Positions 31,859 to 43,547 of a DNA stretch of 64,000 nucleotides are shown in pieces. Every line of letters starts with the position of its first letter. Position 1 is the stretch's first letter. Source of the DNA: Antedon mediterranea (lineage: Eukaryota; Echinodermata; Crinoidea; Comatulida; Antedonidae); assembly GCF_964355755.1 (NCBI RefSeq), contig NC_092674.1, forward strand, positions 26,028,001 through 26,092,000, given 5' to 3'. The position numbers and the translations under genes were made by a program. The notes under the pieces are model-generated. The model saw only the letters and a program-made list of their open reading frames with translations, had not been told where the DNA came from and did no database searches.

Positions 31859-34800
31859 TTACACTTTCTCTTTCATCAAAAGCTGTAGAATTGTGACGAA
31901 GACAAAGTCCAGCAATTCAACCACAGTAATCAAACTCATTCCACATATTAAACCCATGTTTCCACCAAGTTCAGCTGTAACAAAAAGAAAAAATCGAATG
32001 TCCTCTTAAGAAATGGCAAACACAATGTTTAGTGCGCTTATATTGCATATTGCATATTAAACTGACGGTTTGATTGTAGTGTGCCTCATTCAGCTCTAAC
32101 TACAAATTAATATAATAAAAGTATTAAATTGTAATAATCAGCAATCATAATTACATGTACTGTACTTGTGACAAGAATCATTTACTTACAAAGCAACTGT
32201 GTCACAGAGTATGACGGGACGAGTTCAACAACGGTCATGTCCAAATCTTCAAATGATATGCCAACCTGAAGAATGTTTTCCCTGAAAAACACACAATATC
32301 GTAGAGCATTTCTAAAGCTTGGTTCTCACTAGAACGTAACGCAAGGACGTAAACGCAACGCAAGCGTTTTAACCAACGACAAGCGAAGTTATAGACAGTT
32401 AGTAATCACAAGCAAATAAGCCATCGCTTGTGATTGGTCAATTCACTTGCGTTGCGTTACGTTCTTGTGTTGAGGCGCTAGTGGGAACCACGCTTAAGAG
32501 GCTATGACTATGTAAAATCAGTCTAAGTTCATTAAAGTTAAGCCAGGCCCTACCTTACGTATTCTTTTGTATATCCATAGTTGTTTTCAAACGATTGTAT
32601 CATCGCTGGATCCGGCCATAAGGTGCTGGATGTACGTGGTTCATATGTCAGCTGATCACATGCTAACGGACAATCACATGATGCCTTTTTATCAGTAACA
32701 AAAAGATCTGAAGATAAATTATTTTTAGGTTAAAATCAAACTCAAAAGCAAATAAGTAACCAAAGTACATAGACAGCCACCGTGTGAGTTTAAACATGAG
32801 AAATATAATCAATATAATGAAATTCGTCTAATTAAAAAATAACAAGAAATGCATTCTTGAAAATCGTAAATTTATTTTCTGTATATTGAGTATCATAGTG
32901 AGTTATAAAAATCAAACTAATCCACAATTCATATTTGTTTGTTTAGAATTTGAACAGTTTACAAACGATTTAACGAAGATACTATGTTATTGAAATTCAT
33001 ATACGATCTATTTAGACATTAAACTTACCATAGGCAACATTACCACAGTCAATGGACTGTTGAGCGGTACAAAGCGGGACATCACCTAAAAAAGACGATA
33101 TTTAGAGACATCAATGTCCGTCTGGACTAACAAACTGCTCAGAATTAGAAAATTTAAATTGTTAATGTGTGATGGCAACCACTGTTCTACAGTAGCCTAA
33201 TGTGCCTATCAATTGCTCTCCTTACGCTCAGTCCATTGTTTTTAACAAGTAATTTTTAACATATTTATTTACATATACAATTGTTTTCCTTCTAAAGGAT
33301 AAAAGAGAGGCCGAAACAAAAATGAGGTTTAGTGTAGTTCTGTAGTTAATTTATTTGATGTTTTTTATCCGTGTCTATTTTTAATCCGTGTCTATTTATA
33401 ATTGTTATTTTATATATTCACTCATAGGCCAACATTGGCTTGTAATTCTCAAGAATGTGATTAAATAAATAAATACAAAACAAAAAATATAAAACTAGAA
33501 ATACCATGATCAATAGAACATGAACCCATTCAGCCATTTTTTGTAATCATAACTGAAATTAGTAAAGAATATTTTGTTTACAGTACTATGATTTTGTGTC
33601 AACATAACTAATTAATTTCCTGTTTTGAGGGAAAAAGACAAAATGGAAAAAAAAATACTAATGTAAGAGATTAAACAGAAAGAAAAAGAAAGACAAATGA
33701 AAGAAAAGAAAGAAAAACACAGAAGGAAAGACAAAAGGAAAAAAATAAGTCAATATGACTAATTAATTTACTCTTTTGAAGGAAAAGAAAAAATGGAAAA
33801 AAAGAAAATATTAAAGTAAGAAATTAAAAAGAATGAAAAAAGAAAGAAAAAGTAAAGAACAAATAAAGGAAAGAAAAGAAAGAAAAACACAGGAGGAAAG
33901 AAAAAAAAATGTAGTCAATATGACTAATTCATTTACTCTTTTGAAGGAAAGGAAAAAAAGGGGAAAAAATAATAGTAAAAAATAAAGTAACAGAATAAAA
34001 AGAAGGAAACAAAGAAAAAAAAGGAAAGAACAAATAAAGGAAAGAAAAGAAAGAAAAACACAGAAGGAAAGAAAAAAAATGTAGTCAATATGACTAATTC
34101 ATTTACTCTTTTGAAGGAAAAGGAAAAAAATGGGAAAAAATAATAGTAACAAATAAAGTAACAGAATAAAAAGAAGGAAACAAAGAAAAAAAGGAAAGAA
34201 CAAATAAAGGAAAGAAAAGAAAGAAAACACAGAAGGAAAGAAAAAAAATGTAGTCAATATGATTAATTTTACTCATTTGAAGGAAAAGGAAAAACGGGGA
34301 AAAAATAATAGTAAAAAATAAAGTAACAGAATAAAAAGAAGGAAACAAAGAAAGAAAAAAAAATAAAGAGAAAAATCTGGAAAAAAAAGAAAAAACATAT
34401 AAAGATAATAAAGATAATAAGATAAAGTAAATGAAAAAAGAACAAATAAAGAAATATATTTAAAAATCTGTTTTATGATATTGTTATGGAAATTGAATAT
34501 ATGAACAATTATGAGTAACTTGTTTTCTTTAAGTTATTATCTTTAGTAAGCCTAATACAGTAGTTAGTAATAGTTTTCAATAGTTATGTTTGTGTTGAAG
34601 GAGATGGGCTGACGAGTCCGTTCAAACTGAAAACAAGTAAATGTAAACCGTGTGCTTTTACTTAAATTAAGTTTTAGACTAACCCATAAAATTTTGTAGT
34701 TGACATCCACATTTTTCGATGACGTAATCATATCGGCACTCATAAATACAAAGAGCTTTGGTATAAGTGCTTTTTCGTTGAAGCGCTTTCGCAGTACATT

Positions 34801-37407
34801 TTGATGAGTAAGGGTCTGGTAAAGACTTAGCCTAAAATACAAAGAAAATTCTTTTCCTCATAAGTTACATATTTTTAAACGTTGCTTCATCTCATACGTT
34901 ATCTTAAAAGCATATTACTTACTTGGAGTCCCTTTAAAGCAATCTCTGTATGGAAACCAGGGGAAACTGCAAACCCAAACGACCTTACGAGAGGATGTTC
35001 ATTCGAAGGATGTATCAACATCTGAAGAAAGCAAAGTCAGATTAGGTTGACATAATTATTCTCAAAGGTTTCACACTTTTATGTGTAATAGATGCGAGAC
35101 AGATTACATATGTTTAGGCCTAGCTTTTCAAACTTAATATGGATAAGGAAAGACCGGCGAGAAGAGTCCCTGAGAAGACAATGATAAAACGAATTGGCGT
35201 ACCTTAATTCCTTTAATGCCTTTTTCATGACCCGTATTTTCTGTATCATTGATATTAATCTGCAGGAATAAAGAACTTGAGACGCCAGCATGTGATACAT
35301 TACGCGTCGTCTTAAACGTGTAACACACCCCAAAATCAATGAGGTTAGTTGTAAAGTTTTCTGGTCCACAATCTTCTACACTCATCCATGTACACTCTGT
35401 AAGTAGATCTTTAATAGAGTGACTTGCTCTAAGGTAAAGCTCTGTAATGTTCCAATCGCTTATAGTAGAATAATTAGCAACATCTCCACTGTAGAATGCG
35501 CGAATTAACTCGAATTCTTCATCTGTTACCTGCGATTTACGTAACTGGTTGTAGTTGCAGAATGTAACGGCAGGAAACGCGATTTCGTCGTAGTGAGCAA
35601 TAGATATCTTAGTTGCAACTGGGTAAGACCTGTAGTTTTTAAGGGACGCTTGTAGTAAAATGAAGAGTGTGACTAATGCTACAGCAACAAGAATACACCA
35701 AATAAACCTGTAATATAATTTTTTTTTAAACACAATATATAAAACATATAAACACTAGGCCTATTTATGTGAATGATTTTATACACTTTTCTTTTTAAAT
35801 ATCTCGGATTTTGATACTGTATATAGGAAAAAACCGGAATTGAGATTTTGAACATATCAAGTCTACCTCATTAGATCAATGCAAATTGTTGTTGTCTCCA
35901 TTCAAATAGATCAAACGGCGTAATTAATATTACATTTCAACAAAATTAACGAATTATTGTTTGTTTATTGTTGACGCATAGAATATCAATCAATCAATCA
36001 ATCAATCCATCAATCAATCCTTCCATTTTTAAAGCGCCATTCCAACGAGGATTGCTCATAGAGCTGCCAAAAAGAATTTCTGATATTATGTAAAAGCAGA
36101 TTGTTTCAGAATCTAGGCCCAGCAGTGTACTGAATGTCCGATCTCCACCCATACGAGCTATGTTTTCTCCTTGATATTTGCAAGATAATTTAATTTCTCG
36201 ATCTCAGTTCTCTTTTTCTCACTAAAACTAGGCCAAAAAATAATGTGCAGTGATATAAGAAAGAATATATCCAGGCATATATTAGGCTTTAGAAATAATT
36301 TCAACAACTATTACACGAATTTCCTTATACTAAAATATAATTATTTACTATAGCATTGAATCGACCAGATGTGTTAATTACCAAGAGCTACATTCGACGT
36401 CAATCCGATTATCTCCAAACATTTTGTTTGGAAAAGAAAACTTCTTTTGTCATAAAACATTATTGATTGATTTTATTTATTAAAGATGTATTTTCCCTCA
36501 AAAAAGCATAACAAATGAAGATTAATTAAATCAGACTTTGAATAGGTTATTAATAAAGTTAATCACTTCCGTAGAAAAAAAACACAAAAAAATAATGTTT
36601 TCACTTATAAAATATCATATTAAATTGTTAAATCCAACCAAAAATCCATTGGATGGCAGCCAATTTGACCATTTTTGCTTTAAATTACAGTTTTTGTTCC
36701 TATTATGTGACATTAAAATGGCATATTCAACCAAACAAAATGTAAAACTAATGTTTCAGGGGGACAATACATCTTTAACCAAAGTTATCCAAAACAATAC
36801 TACACATTCAAAGTAATACAGGCAAAATCATTACAACAGTAAGATTTGATAACCAAATTTAAAACACCCATAATTCCAACAAACACATTTATCTTGTCAC
36901 TATACAGCAATAAATGCGATCATACATACTGGTCCCGATGGCGGAATTTAGCATTATGTAAAATGCATGTAAGTATTTAGGTCTACCGTATATTCTTTGA
37001 TTTACAAATCAAATTATTTTTTTGCTGCTGGTACTAGTCGTAAAGCTATAACAATTGTTATATAAATATGCCAAATGTATTTGAATTTCAAATTACTAAA
37101 TAATCGTTTTCATGTTTTCCTTTTGTGGAATAAGATTAAGCACTGGAACTGATATTGATGAATACATAGGTACCATGGTGTTATCAATTGAAACCGAGCC
37201 CCCATCAAGAATACAAATAGAAATGTCTTCAACGGTTACCTACCTTCTCGCAGCCCAGATTGATCGATTTCCGACGTAACGTATTCCGTGAAGAGACGTT
37301 TCGCCTGCAAACGTACACACTTCATCCGTTAAGCTGGATTTTGCACCAAGTGTATCCGCCTTCTCCCGACTGCTAATCGTAGACATCGGATATACCTTTT
37401 CATTCAT
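31859..37407 (-). CDS. DEG/ENaC sodium-channel subunit, paralogue C
   Basis: Eight exons: 37407-37244, 35707-35203, 35021-34923, 34831-34684, 33085-33029, 32707-32554, 32281-32190, 31974-31859; 444 residues, the shortest C-terminal tail of the array (ends LLMKEKV). HG motif in TSLHGIRYVG; TM1 FIWCILVAVALVTLFILL; FPAVTFCNYNQLRK; FGVCYTFKTT; SPGFHTEIALKG; CIYECRYDYVIEKCGC; CDCPLACDQ; filter G418-M419-S420. The donor after exon 4 is GTTAGT rather than GTAAGT, also in E. Exon 5 differs from its relatives (CTAQQSIDCG). The exon 5/4 intron carries purine-rich tandem repeats (33590-34400), and an M2 element lies between exons 7 and 6. The ATG is the first of two in-frame Mets, 54 codons before the exon end. 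Confidence 0.92.
32315..32496. repeat. M2 MITE-like element in gene C, between exons 7 and 6
   Basis: AAGCTTGGTTCTCACTAGAA start, GCGCTAGTGGGAACCACGCTT end. Genes D (42438-42640) and F (about 57220-57337) carry related elements in the same intron. Confidence 0.78.
33391..33480 (+). mobile_element. LINE 3' tail fragment
   Basis: CATAGGCCAACATTGGCTTG ... followed by GATTAAATAAATAAATAC, a form common at the 3' ends of non-LTR elements. In the exon 5/4 intron of gene C. Confidence 0.4.
33590..34400. repeat. Purine-rich tandem repeat, about 160-170 bp units
   Basis: The word GTCAATATGACTAATT (degenerate at 33596) starts successive units near 33751, 33913, 34084 and 34252, each followed by TTTACTCTTTTGAAGG and A/G-only tracts. 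About five units with slightly varying length. Entirely within an intron of gene C. Confidence 0.8.
35985..36110 (-). mobile_element. Retroelement 3' tail with (ATTG)n
   Basis: A run of ATCA units on the plus strand (35990-36020) followed by CGCCATTCCAACGAGG..., as at the tail of a minus-strand LINE or SINE. Intron 1 of gene C. Confidence 0.35.
36483..36781. repeat. M4 MITE-like element in intron 1 of gene C
   Basis: ATTAAAGATGTATTTTCCC start and GGGGGACAATACATCTTTAA end; the interior resembles the reverse complement of 9437-9779. Confidence 0.7.
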
Positions 37408-37499
37408 AATGTACACGTTTTAACTTTTTTTTAACGTTTAAACTTGGTATAATATCTTAAATCTGTGACAGTCCGTCAGATGACAAGCCTACTCTGTTG

Positions 37500-37840
37500 A
37501 TTAACAAATCTAAACTATTGATTTCTCAATAAATTACAATGTGGTCTTATGATTTCGACATGATGACGTATTATTAGATTCATTACCGTATACAATAATA
37601 TAAGGTTTAATCTATATGTACGTTAAGGGAAGATGTCAGTAAATCGCGCGTAATTTCTAAATGCTTTCTTAAATGGTATTGAAAGTTGGTAGGCCTACAT
37701 ACTTTGGTGTTAATTTTAGCCCACTTAATGAAATCTAGTTTGCTAATTAAATCGAGTTAGATAATTAGCTATTTACAATTAACAACGAACTTAGGTTAAA
37801 CCATTTGCTCAAATAGGGGGTTTCTATGGAATACACAGTC
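37500..37840 (-). promoter_or_regulatory. Upstream block of gene C shared with gene D
   Basis: Matches 48240-48610 upstream of D: CAGATGACAAGCCTACTCTGTTGATTAACA, GTCAGTAAATCGCGCGTAATTT and CTTAGGTTAAACCATTTG in the same order (each shown only in part). A different class from the A/B/relic/E block. Confidence 0.4.
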
Positions 37841-37849
37841 TATGATTGG

Positions 37850-39227
37850 TTGTAGAATTGTATCATTGCTTGATCCGGCCATAAGGTGCTGGATGTACGT
37901 GGTTGATATGTCAGTTGATCACATGCTACTGGACAATCGCATGACACATTTCTATCACTAACAAAACGATCTGAAGTAAAATTATTATTATTATTTAAAA
38001 AAACACCATTTTTGTTTGTTAGTAAGGTTATTTTTAATTCTTTACCTTTTAACCAATTGACACTAAAATATTGAACATTAATATCATATACTGAAATAAA
38101 ATATTAAACTTACATTTCGTCTGGAAAATCGTCACGAGTGAAAGTAAACAAAGATTTAAAACCATTAGTATGCATTATGCATAATGCTAATTAGGATTGT
38201 TTACAACTCGTCGCGGTTGAGAAGGTGTTTTCACACAGATCGCGAAGAAGTTCTATGATTATGCATACAGAGTAGCCAAACAAGTGCGTTGCATTTATGA
38301 GATATGTTTTGATCGAAAACTTTGACTGGAAGTCAATGTTATTTTTTGAACAAAAAAACGTCTGTATTTCGGTTAAATTATTATTTTTTCGACTAATTTT
38401 TGATGAAAGTTAATAACTATTATGATACTTCAAAATGACCCATTTTTTTTCAAAATATTAACATTTTTTTTTTGAATTAGTCAAAGACAATACATCTTTA
38501 AATTATAATTATAAAATGCACAGTACACGAAACATAATAATTAACTAGCGTCATGGGCACAACAATAATGTACAACACTTTTAAAAGTAAACCCAAAGGC
38601 AATTTACTGAAATGCTGTGGGTATCAGTGGCTGGATCTCAATGGAGAAGTTCAACACTTCTAGCCCTCTATATATACATATCGAGGTTTGTATTTTCAAT
38701 TCTTTTATAATTATAAAAGAATTTACCTTTTGATCATCGAATAAAATATGCAGTTTTTACTGAGAAAATAAGACACATTTTTCTGTCGAGTCTTTCTTTC
38801 GACAAACTGCGGAAAATGTTTAAAATGATGAATAGAGAAATTTACTTTATCCTTTAAATACACAAGCGTCTTAGACGCGAGAATAAAGATGATTTAAAGA
38901 TGATTTAAAGATGATTTAAATTACTAAATCACATTTAGTTTAATAGCCGCTGCAGTGATGTTTTGATATTCAGTAATAAAACAAAGGCCTCCGAGGCCCT
39001 ACCATGAAGTAAAAATAGAATCTTACATGGTTGCAGAATCGTGTAGGACTACCTACCTTCTGGCAGCCCAGATTGATTTCCTTCCGACGTAACGTATTCC
39101 GTGGAGACGTCTCGCCAGCAAACGTACATACTTCATCCGTCAAGCTGGATTTTTTACGTTGTTTTCCACCATTGGAATCTGTTTTGCTAATCGTAAACAT
39201 TGGATAAACTTTGCCGTTTTCATTCAT
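37850..39227 (-). pseudogene. Relic DEG/ENaC gene between C and D
   Basis: Only two exon pieces remain, in the right order for a minus-strand gene. 39227-39057 matches exon 1 (MNENGKVYPMF ..., SSLTDEVCTFAGET). It then loses two bases right after GAGACGTCTC, destroying the HG codons and shifting the frame to its still-present donor. 37970-37850 matches the start of exon 6 (CDCPVACDQLTYQPRTSSTLWPD), then diverges into a stop after about 40 codons. Exons 2-5, 7 and 8 are not found. Sequence is closest to the C-F subgroup. Upstream it keeps the conserved block seen before A, B and E, so it was once a full gene. It cannot encode a channel. Confidence 0.85.
38335..38512. repeat. M4-like element inside the relic
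   Basis: ACTTTGACTGGAAGTCAATG start and GACAATACATCTTTAA end; the same start/end pair recurs at 57881-58034. Inserted between the two relic exons. Confidence 0.5.
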
Positions 39228-40027
39228 AACGTAGGCTAATTATACGTTAGTGAATATTGCCTTGGTATTTTAAATCCGTAACAATCAGAAGACAAAACAA
39301 ATCTGATGATTAAGGTGTTGAGCTCGTCAACATAAATGGTTGATTCGCAATTCTAATCAATCGATCTTTTAGAATAAAATCTAATTTGTACATTAATGGC
39401 ATATTATTACCGAGTTACAGCAACAAATAAAGTGTAATATACTGTAATATCATGGTAATATGTATTTTTAGTGTGGTCGTGTGCCCATGATGGAAAAATC
39501 GTGTTGTCCGAAAATGGTAACTACAGTCAATATGGTAGCAGCTTTTCATATTTTTGACAGAAAGTTTACTTCCAGTAACGCTTCATTGCTTCCGAAAGGT
39601 CATGGTGTGTCTACAAAAAATGGCCTAAGACAACTTAGGCGTGTTTACGGCTTTCGCTCTCTGCCGGTAAAATCAATTATTGCAGGCGATGATTGTACAC
39701 ACTGCATAGTCCGTGGGAGGTCTTTTGTTATCCATTGGGAAGCTTTCTAACATATAGACTATGTTATGCAATAAATCTGCTCACAGCACTCACTTGCACT
39801 CTGCAATTTCTATCTTAGTATTAACATAGTTATATATTTGCTTTTGTATTTTGTACTTATCCGGTCTTCTTTATTTAATAACTGTACTGTGTAATCAGGT
39901 TTCACGATTATGTTTAATTCATACTTTTAACTCTTGTAGGCCTAAGGAAGACAATCAAAATGTATTAGGCCTATTTGTACATTATAACTTTTGCCTCTTA
40001 TCAAAACTCAATTTCAATTCATTGTTG

Positions 40028-40205
40028 TTTCACGCATGACCAGTTATGAAGTTTGGACGTCATAATATTAATATTAACGCGCGCATTGAATCAAACACTA
40101 CTGTAGATAAGAAATCATAGATTGGTGTTTTTTAATACTTATAGTCTGAGTATTTGAATAGCAAGCTCTGATGAGCGACAATAATTGATAGTTATTGGTT
40201 ATTGA
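40028..40205 (-). promoter_or_regulatory. Conserved upstream block of the relic gene
   Basis: CACGCATGACCAGTTATGAAG, TTAATATTAACGCGCGC and, on the minus strand, GCTATTCAAATACTCAGAC in the TATA-like position; also the TGATGAGCGACA word found beside A and B. Confidence 0.4.
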
Positions 40206-40326
40206 TTGATGAAGTAGTTGGAATTTAATTTGAAATCACTGCTGTTACTTGTATTATAAATAATACTAAATTTAGGGAGTCTTTAGGTATAATAATTAGT
40301 CAAACACTTACTTTTTTCTACTGGTT

Positions 40327-40935
40327 TTGGTTATATGGTTACAACAATATGTTAATAGTAAAGGTTTATTTTTGAGAGAATTTAAGTTGCGATTATGTGA
40401 TATTGAAAAACAAAAATGCATTCAAAAATTTAGTTCACATAATAAGTTAAGGCTCTTTTCTCTTTATAAAAAAGAAATATGTTTAAGTTATTACTTGACC
40501 AACATCAATAATTTTAAACTAAGAAGTTACGTTTAGGGATATTATAGCTAGAAATTGAAAAGGGCAGATGGGAGGGTGTAGAAAGGTATAAGAGAACGTG
40601 TAAATTATGTAAAAAGAACATTATTGAGGATGAATATCATTTTATTCTGCAATTTTATAATGATTTAAGAAAAAGTTTTATTCCAAGATTTATTCGTGCT
40701 TTTCCTTCTATTAATAAGCTATGTTTATTACTTTCCAACACAAATTTTACTTAAAATTTAGGAAAATACGTCTACTTTGCTTTTGAAAGAAGAAATCATT
40801 ATCTTAAGTTATAGTTATTTTTTATTTGTTTGTACTGTATTAGGGCCAAAGGCCAATATACATTGAACTAATAAATTCCCTGAAAAGGGAAAGAAGAATT
40901 AGATTCTATTATACTGTAATAATAAAAACACCATG
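40327..40935 (+). mobile_element. LINE 3' end with decayed C-terminal domain
   Basis: Plus strand encodes LRLFSLYKKEICLSYYLTNI... and a zinc-knuckle-like CKLCKKNIIEDEYHF, typical of the C-terminus of a non-LTR element family, with a stop and a frame change between. The end (GGGCCAAAGGCCAATATACA ... AATAAATTCCC) looks like its 3'UTR. 5'-truncated and inactive. Confidence 0.65.
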
Positions 40936-41189
40936 CATAACAAAAAATAATCATCGTAGAACATACATTTTAAACTATTAAACGCTATACAAATTAATGC
41001 TTGGTTCTTTAAAAAATAAGGTAACGTTTGAAGACAGAGCCGGTCGCATATTATAGAGTAGACTAAGTTTGAGCTTTTCGAAACTTTTCACACTTTGGTA
41101 GATTTTTTCTTTATTTTATTTACACATTATTTATTTTCTGTATTTCATTTATCATTATCATTGAGTGGTTTACGATTTCAATATACAAT

Positions 41190-41620
41190 AGCTACTTGGG
41201 CGTTTTAACACAAACGCAATTTCACCTGTAACCAACGCAGAAAAGCGTCTCATTTTTTGAGTGGTAACCAACACAACTAAATGGACGTAAAAAACAAAAC
41301 AAAAACGCAATTTCACCTGAACTAACGCAGTAAAACGCATTTCATTTCTTGAATGGTAACCAACACAGCTAAAGGGACGTAAACAACAAAACGCAATTTC
41401 ACCTGTAACCAACGCAGCATAAACGTATTTAATGTTTTCCAACACAGCTACAGGGACGTAAAAAACAATACGAAATTTCACCTGAACTAACGCGCACGCA
41501 GCAACAAAAAGCGTATCTTTTCTTGAGTGGTAACCAACACAGCTACAGGGACGTAAAATACAAACAAAAACGCAATTTCACCTGAACAAACGCAGCAAAA
41601 ACGCGTCACATTTGTTCTTG
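41190..41620. repeat. Minisatellite downstream of gene D
   Basis: About five imperfect units of roughly 80-105 bp built on CGCAATTTCACCTGAACTAACGCAG and GGTAACCAACACAGCTACAG (each a partial consensus). Related shorter arrays lie at matching positions downstream of E (50050-50210) and F (55985-56110). Confidence 0.8.
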
Positions 41621-41831
41621 CAACAAACAACTGTTGATGCAGAAAAAGAAATTGTATTTACATTAGGCCTACTTGTTCATATCACTATTTAATAAATTGT
41701 TGAATAATGTAGCCGCACTTCTGTGTTGTAGTAAAACCAAGTATATTTACGTGATATCACTTAGGTCTCTCTTTACTTAATGTAAACACTAACGTACACG
41801 TATGAATGCTTATACATGCTTTTCAAATCGA

Positions 41832-43515
41832 CTAGTTTTTTTTATTGACTTTCTTTTTCATCAAACGCTGTAAAGCTGTGGCAATAATAAAGTCCAACAA
41901 TTCAATAACAGTAATCAAACTCATTCCACATATTAAACCCATGTTTCCGCCAATTTCAGCTGTAAAATAAGAACCTTTTTTGATTATATCTTACACGCAA
42001 ACAAGATGCTTATAAAGATATGCCTATCTATCGGTACGTCTAGTAGTAGTTACACGCCTGGTGTTTAGAGTGCTTCGTATTGCAAACTGCATCTACTTTA
42101 GTCTTTGATTGCAGTGTTCAATTCTGTTCTATAACAATTAGTATTGTTATTATTAAATTGTAGGCCTAATAAATAGCAATAATTGTGATCAACTTACAAA
42201 GCAACTGTGTGGCAGAGTATGACGGGACGAGTTCAACAACGGTCATGTCCAAATCTTCAAATGATATGCTAACTTGAAGAATGTTTTCCCTGAAATATAC
42301 ACAATATCGTAGGCTAGTGCTATAGATAAATTCTGTGAGACTACAAAAAGATGAATAACTTGTTTTCCTTTGTTCTAACGTTAAGATACGGGTTGTTTTG
42401 TCAATTTACGCTAGCGCAACGCAAACGCGGGTAACTAAAACTTGGTTCTCACTAGCGACTAAACGTAACGCAACCCACGCAACGTAAGAAAATGCCATTT
42501 CAATAATTGTGTTTTCCACCACCTGCGTGAAATCAAACCTGCGATGTTTGCAGCACTATACGTCGTCGGTTTCCACTTACGCAATACAGCACTTTGCGTC
42601 AATGCGTCGTTGCGTTGCGTCGCTAGTGGGAACCACGCTTAATGATGTAAATTGCGCAAAATATGACTTCGACGCCCTAGTGTGAACCACTCTTAATCAT
42701 TTACCTTACGTATTCTTTGGTATATCCATAATCGTTTTCAAATAATTGTATCATCGCTGGATCCGGCCATAAGGTGCTGGATGTACGTGAATCATATGTC
42801 AGCTGACCACATGCTACTGGACAATCGCATGAAACATTTTCATCAGTAACAAAACGGTCTGAAGTGAAAGTATTTATAGTTTTAAAAAAGTTCAACATTT
42901 CTAAAAGTTACACTTTTTGAATGGTCAAAGAGCAGTACATTTTTGCACATCCCTGTTGGTGTAGAATAGATTTTACCGAAATAAAATTGCAGAAACATTT
43001 GAATTAAAAAACAACAGCATTTGTACATGTACAAGAAATACATGTTGGAAACCATAACATTTGTGTGTCGGTAGAAGCAAAAAAACATTCCCTTACTAAA
43101 GCTTGGTTCCCACTAGAACGTAACGCAAGGACGTAAACGCAACGCAAGCGTTTTAACCAATGACAAGCGAAGTTATAGACAGTTAGCAATCACAAGCGAA
43201 AAGGCCATGCCATCGCCTGTGATTGGTCAATTCACTTGCGTTGCGTTACGTCCTTGCGTTGCGTCACTAGTGGGAACCACGCTTAATGCTTGGTTGCCGC
43301 AACGCAGGAACGTAAGCGCAACGCAAATGATTTGACCAATCAGGAACGATGGATTCATTCATTCATTCAATTCACATTTATTTACTCATCGTTTATAAAT
43401 ACAGTTTCATAGCATAAATGATGGCAAGGATCCTGCATAGAGAAGTTTACACTTCTGTTTTCGCAGGACCCTTTTACATAAAAAACATAAAACAATAAAC
43501 ACAACATAATAGATA

Positions 43516-43547
<32 letters not shown>

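Noticed and set aside
34103-34348. Phe/Ser-rich minus-strand ORF
   Set aside because: Translation of the purine-rich intronic repeat of gene C.
33590-34400. CRISPR array
   Set aside because: Units are long, irregular and A/G-rich, lie in an intron, and the organism is eukaryotic; no spacer pattern.
39481-39750. An 89-codon plus-strand ORF between the relic and gene D
   Set aside because: No recognisable domain, no splice or promoter context, and it overlaps the upstream region shared by relic and E/F; probably chance.
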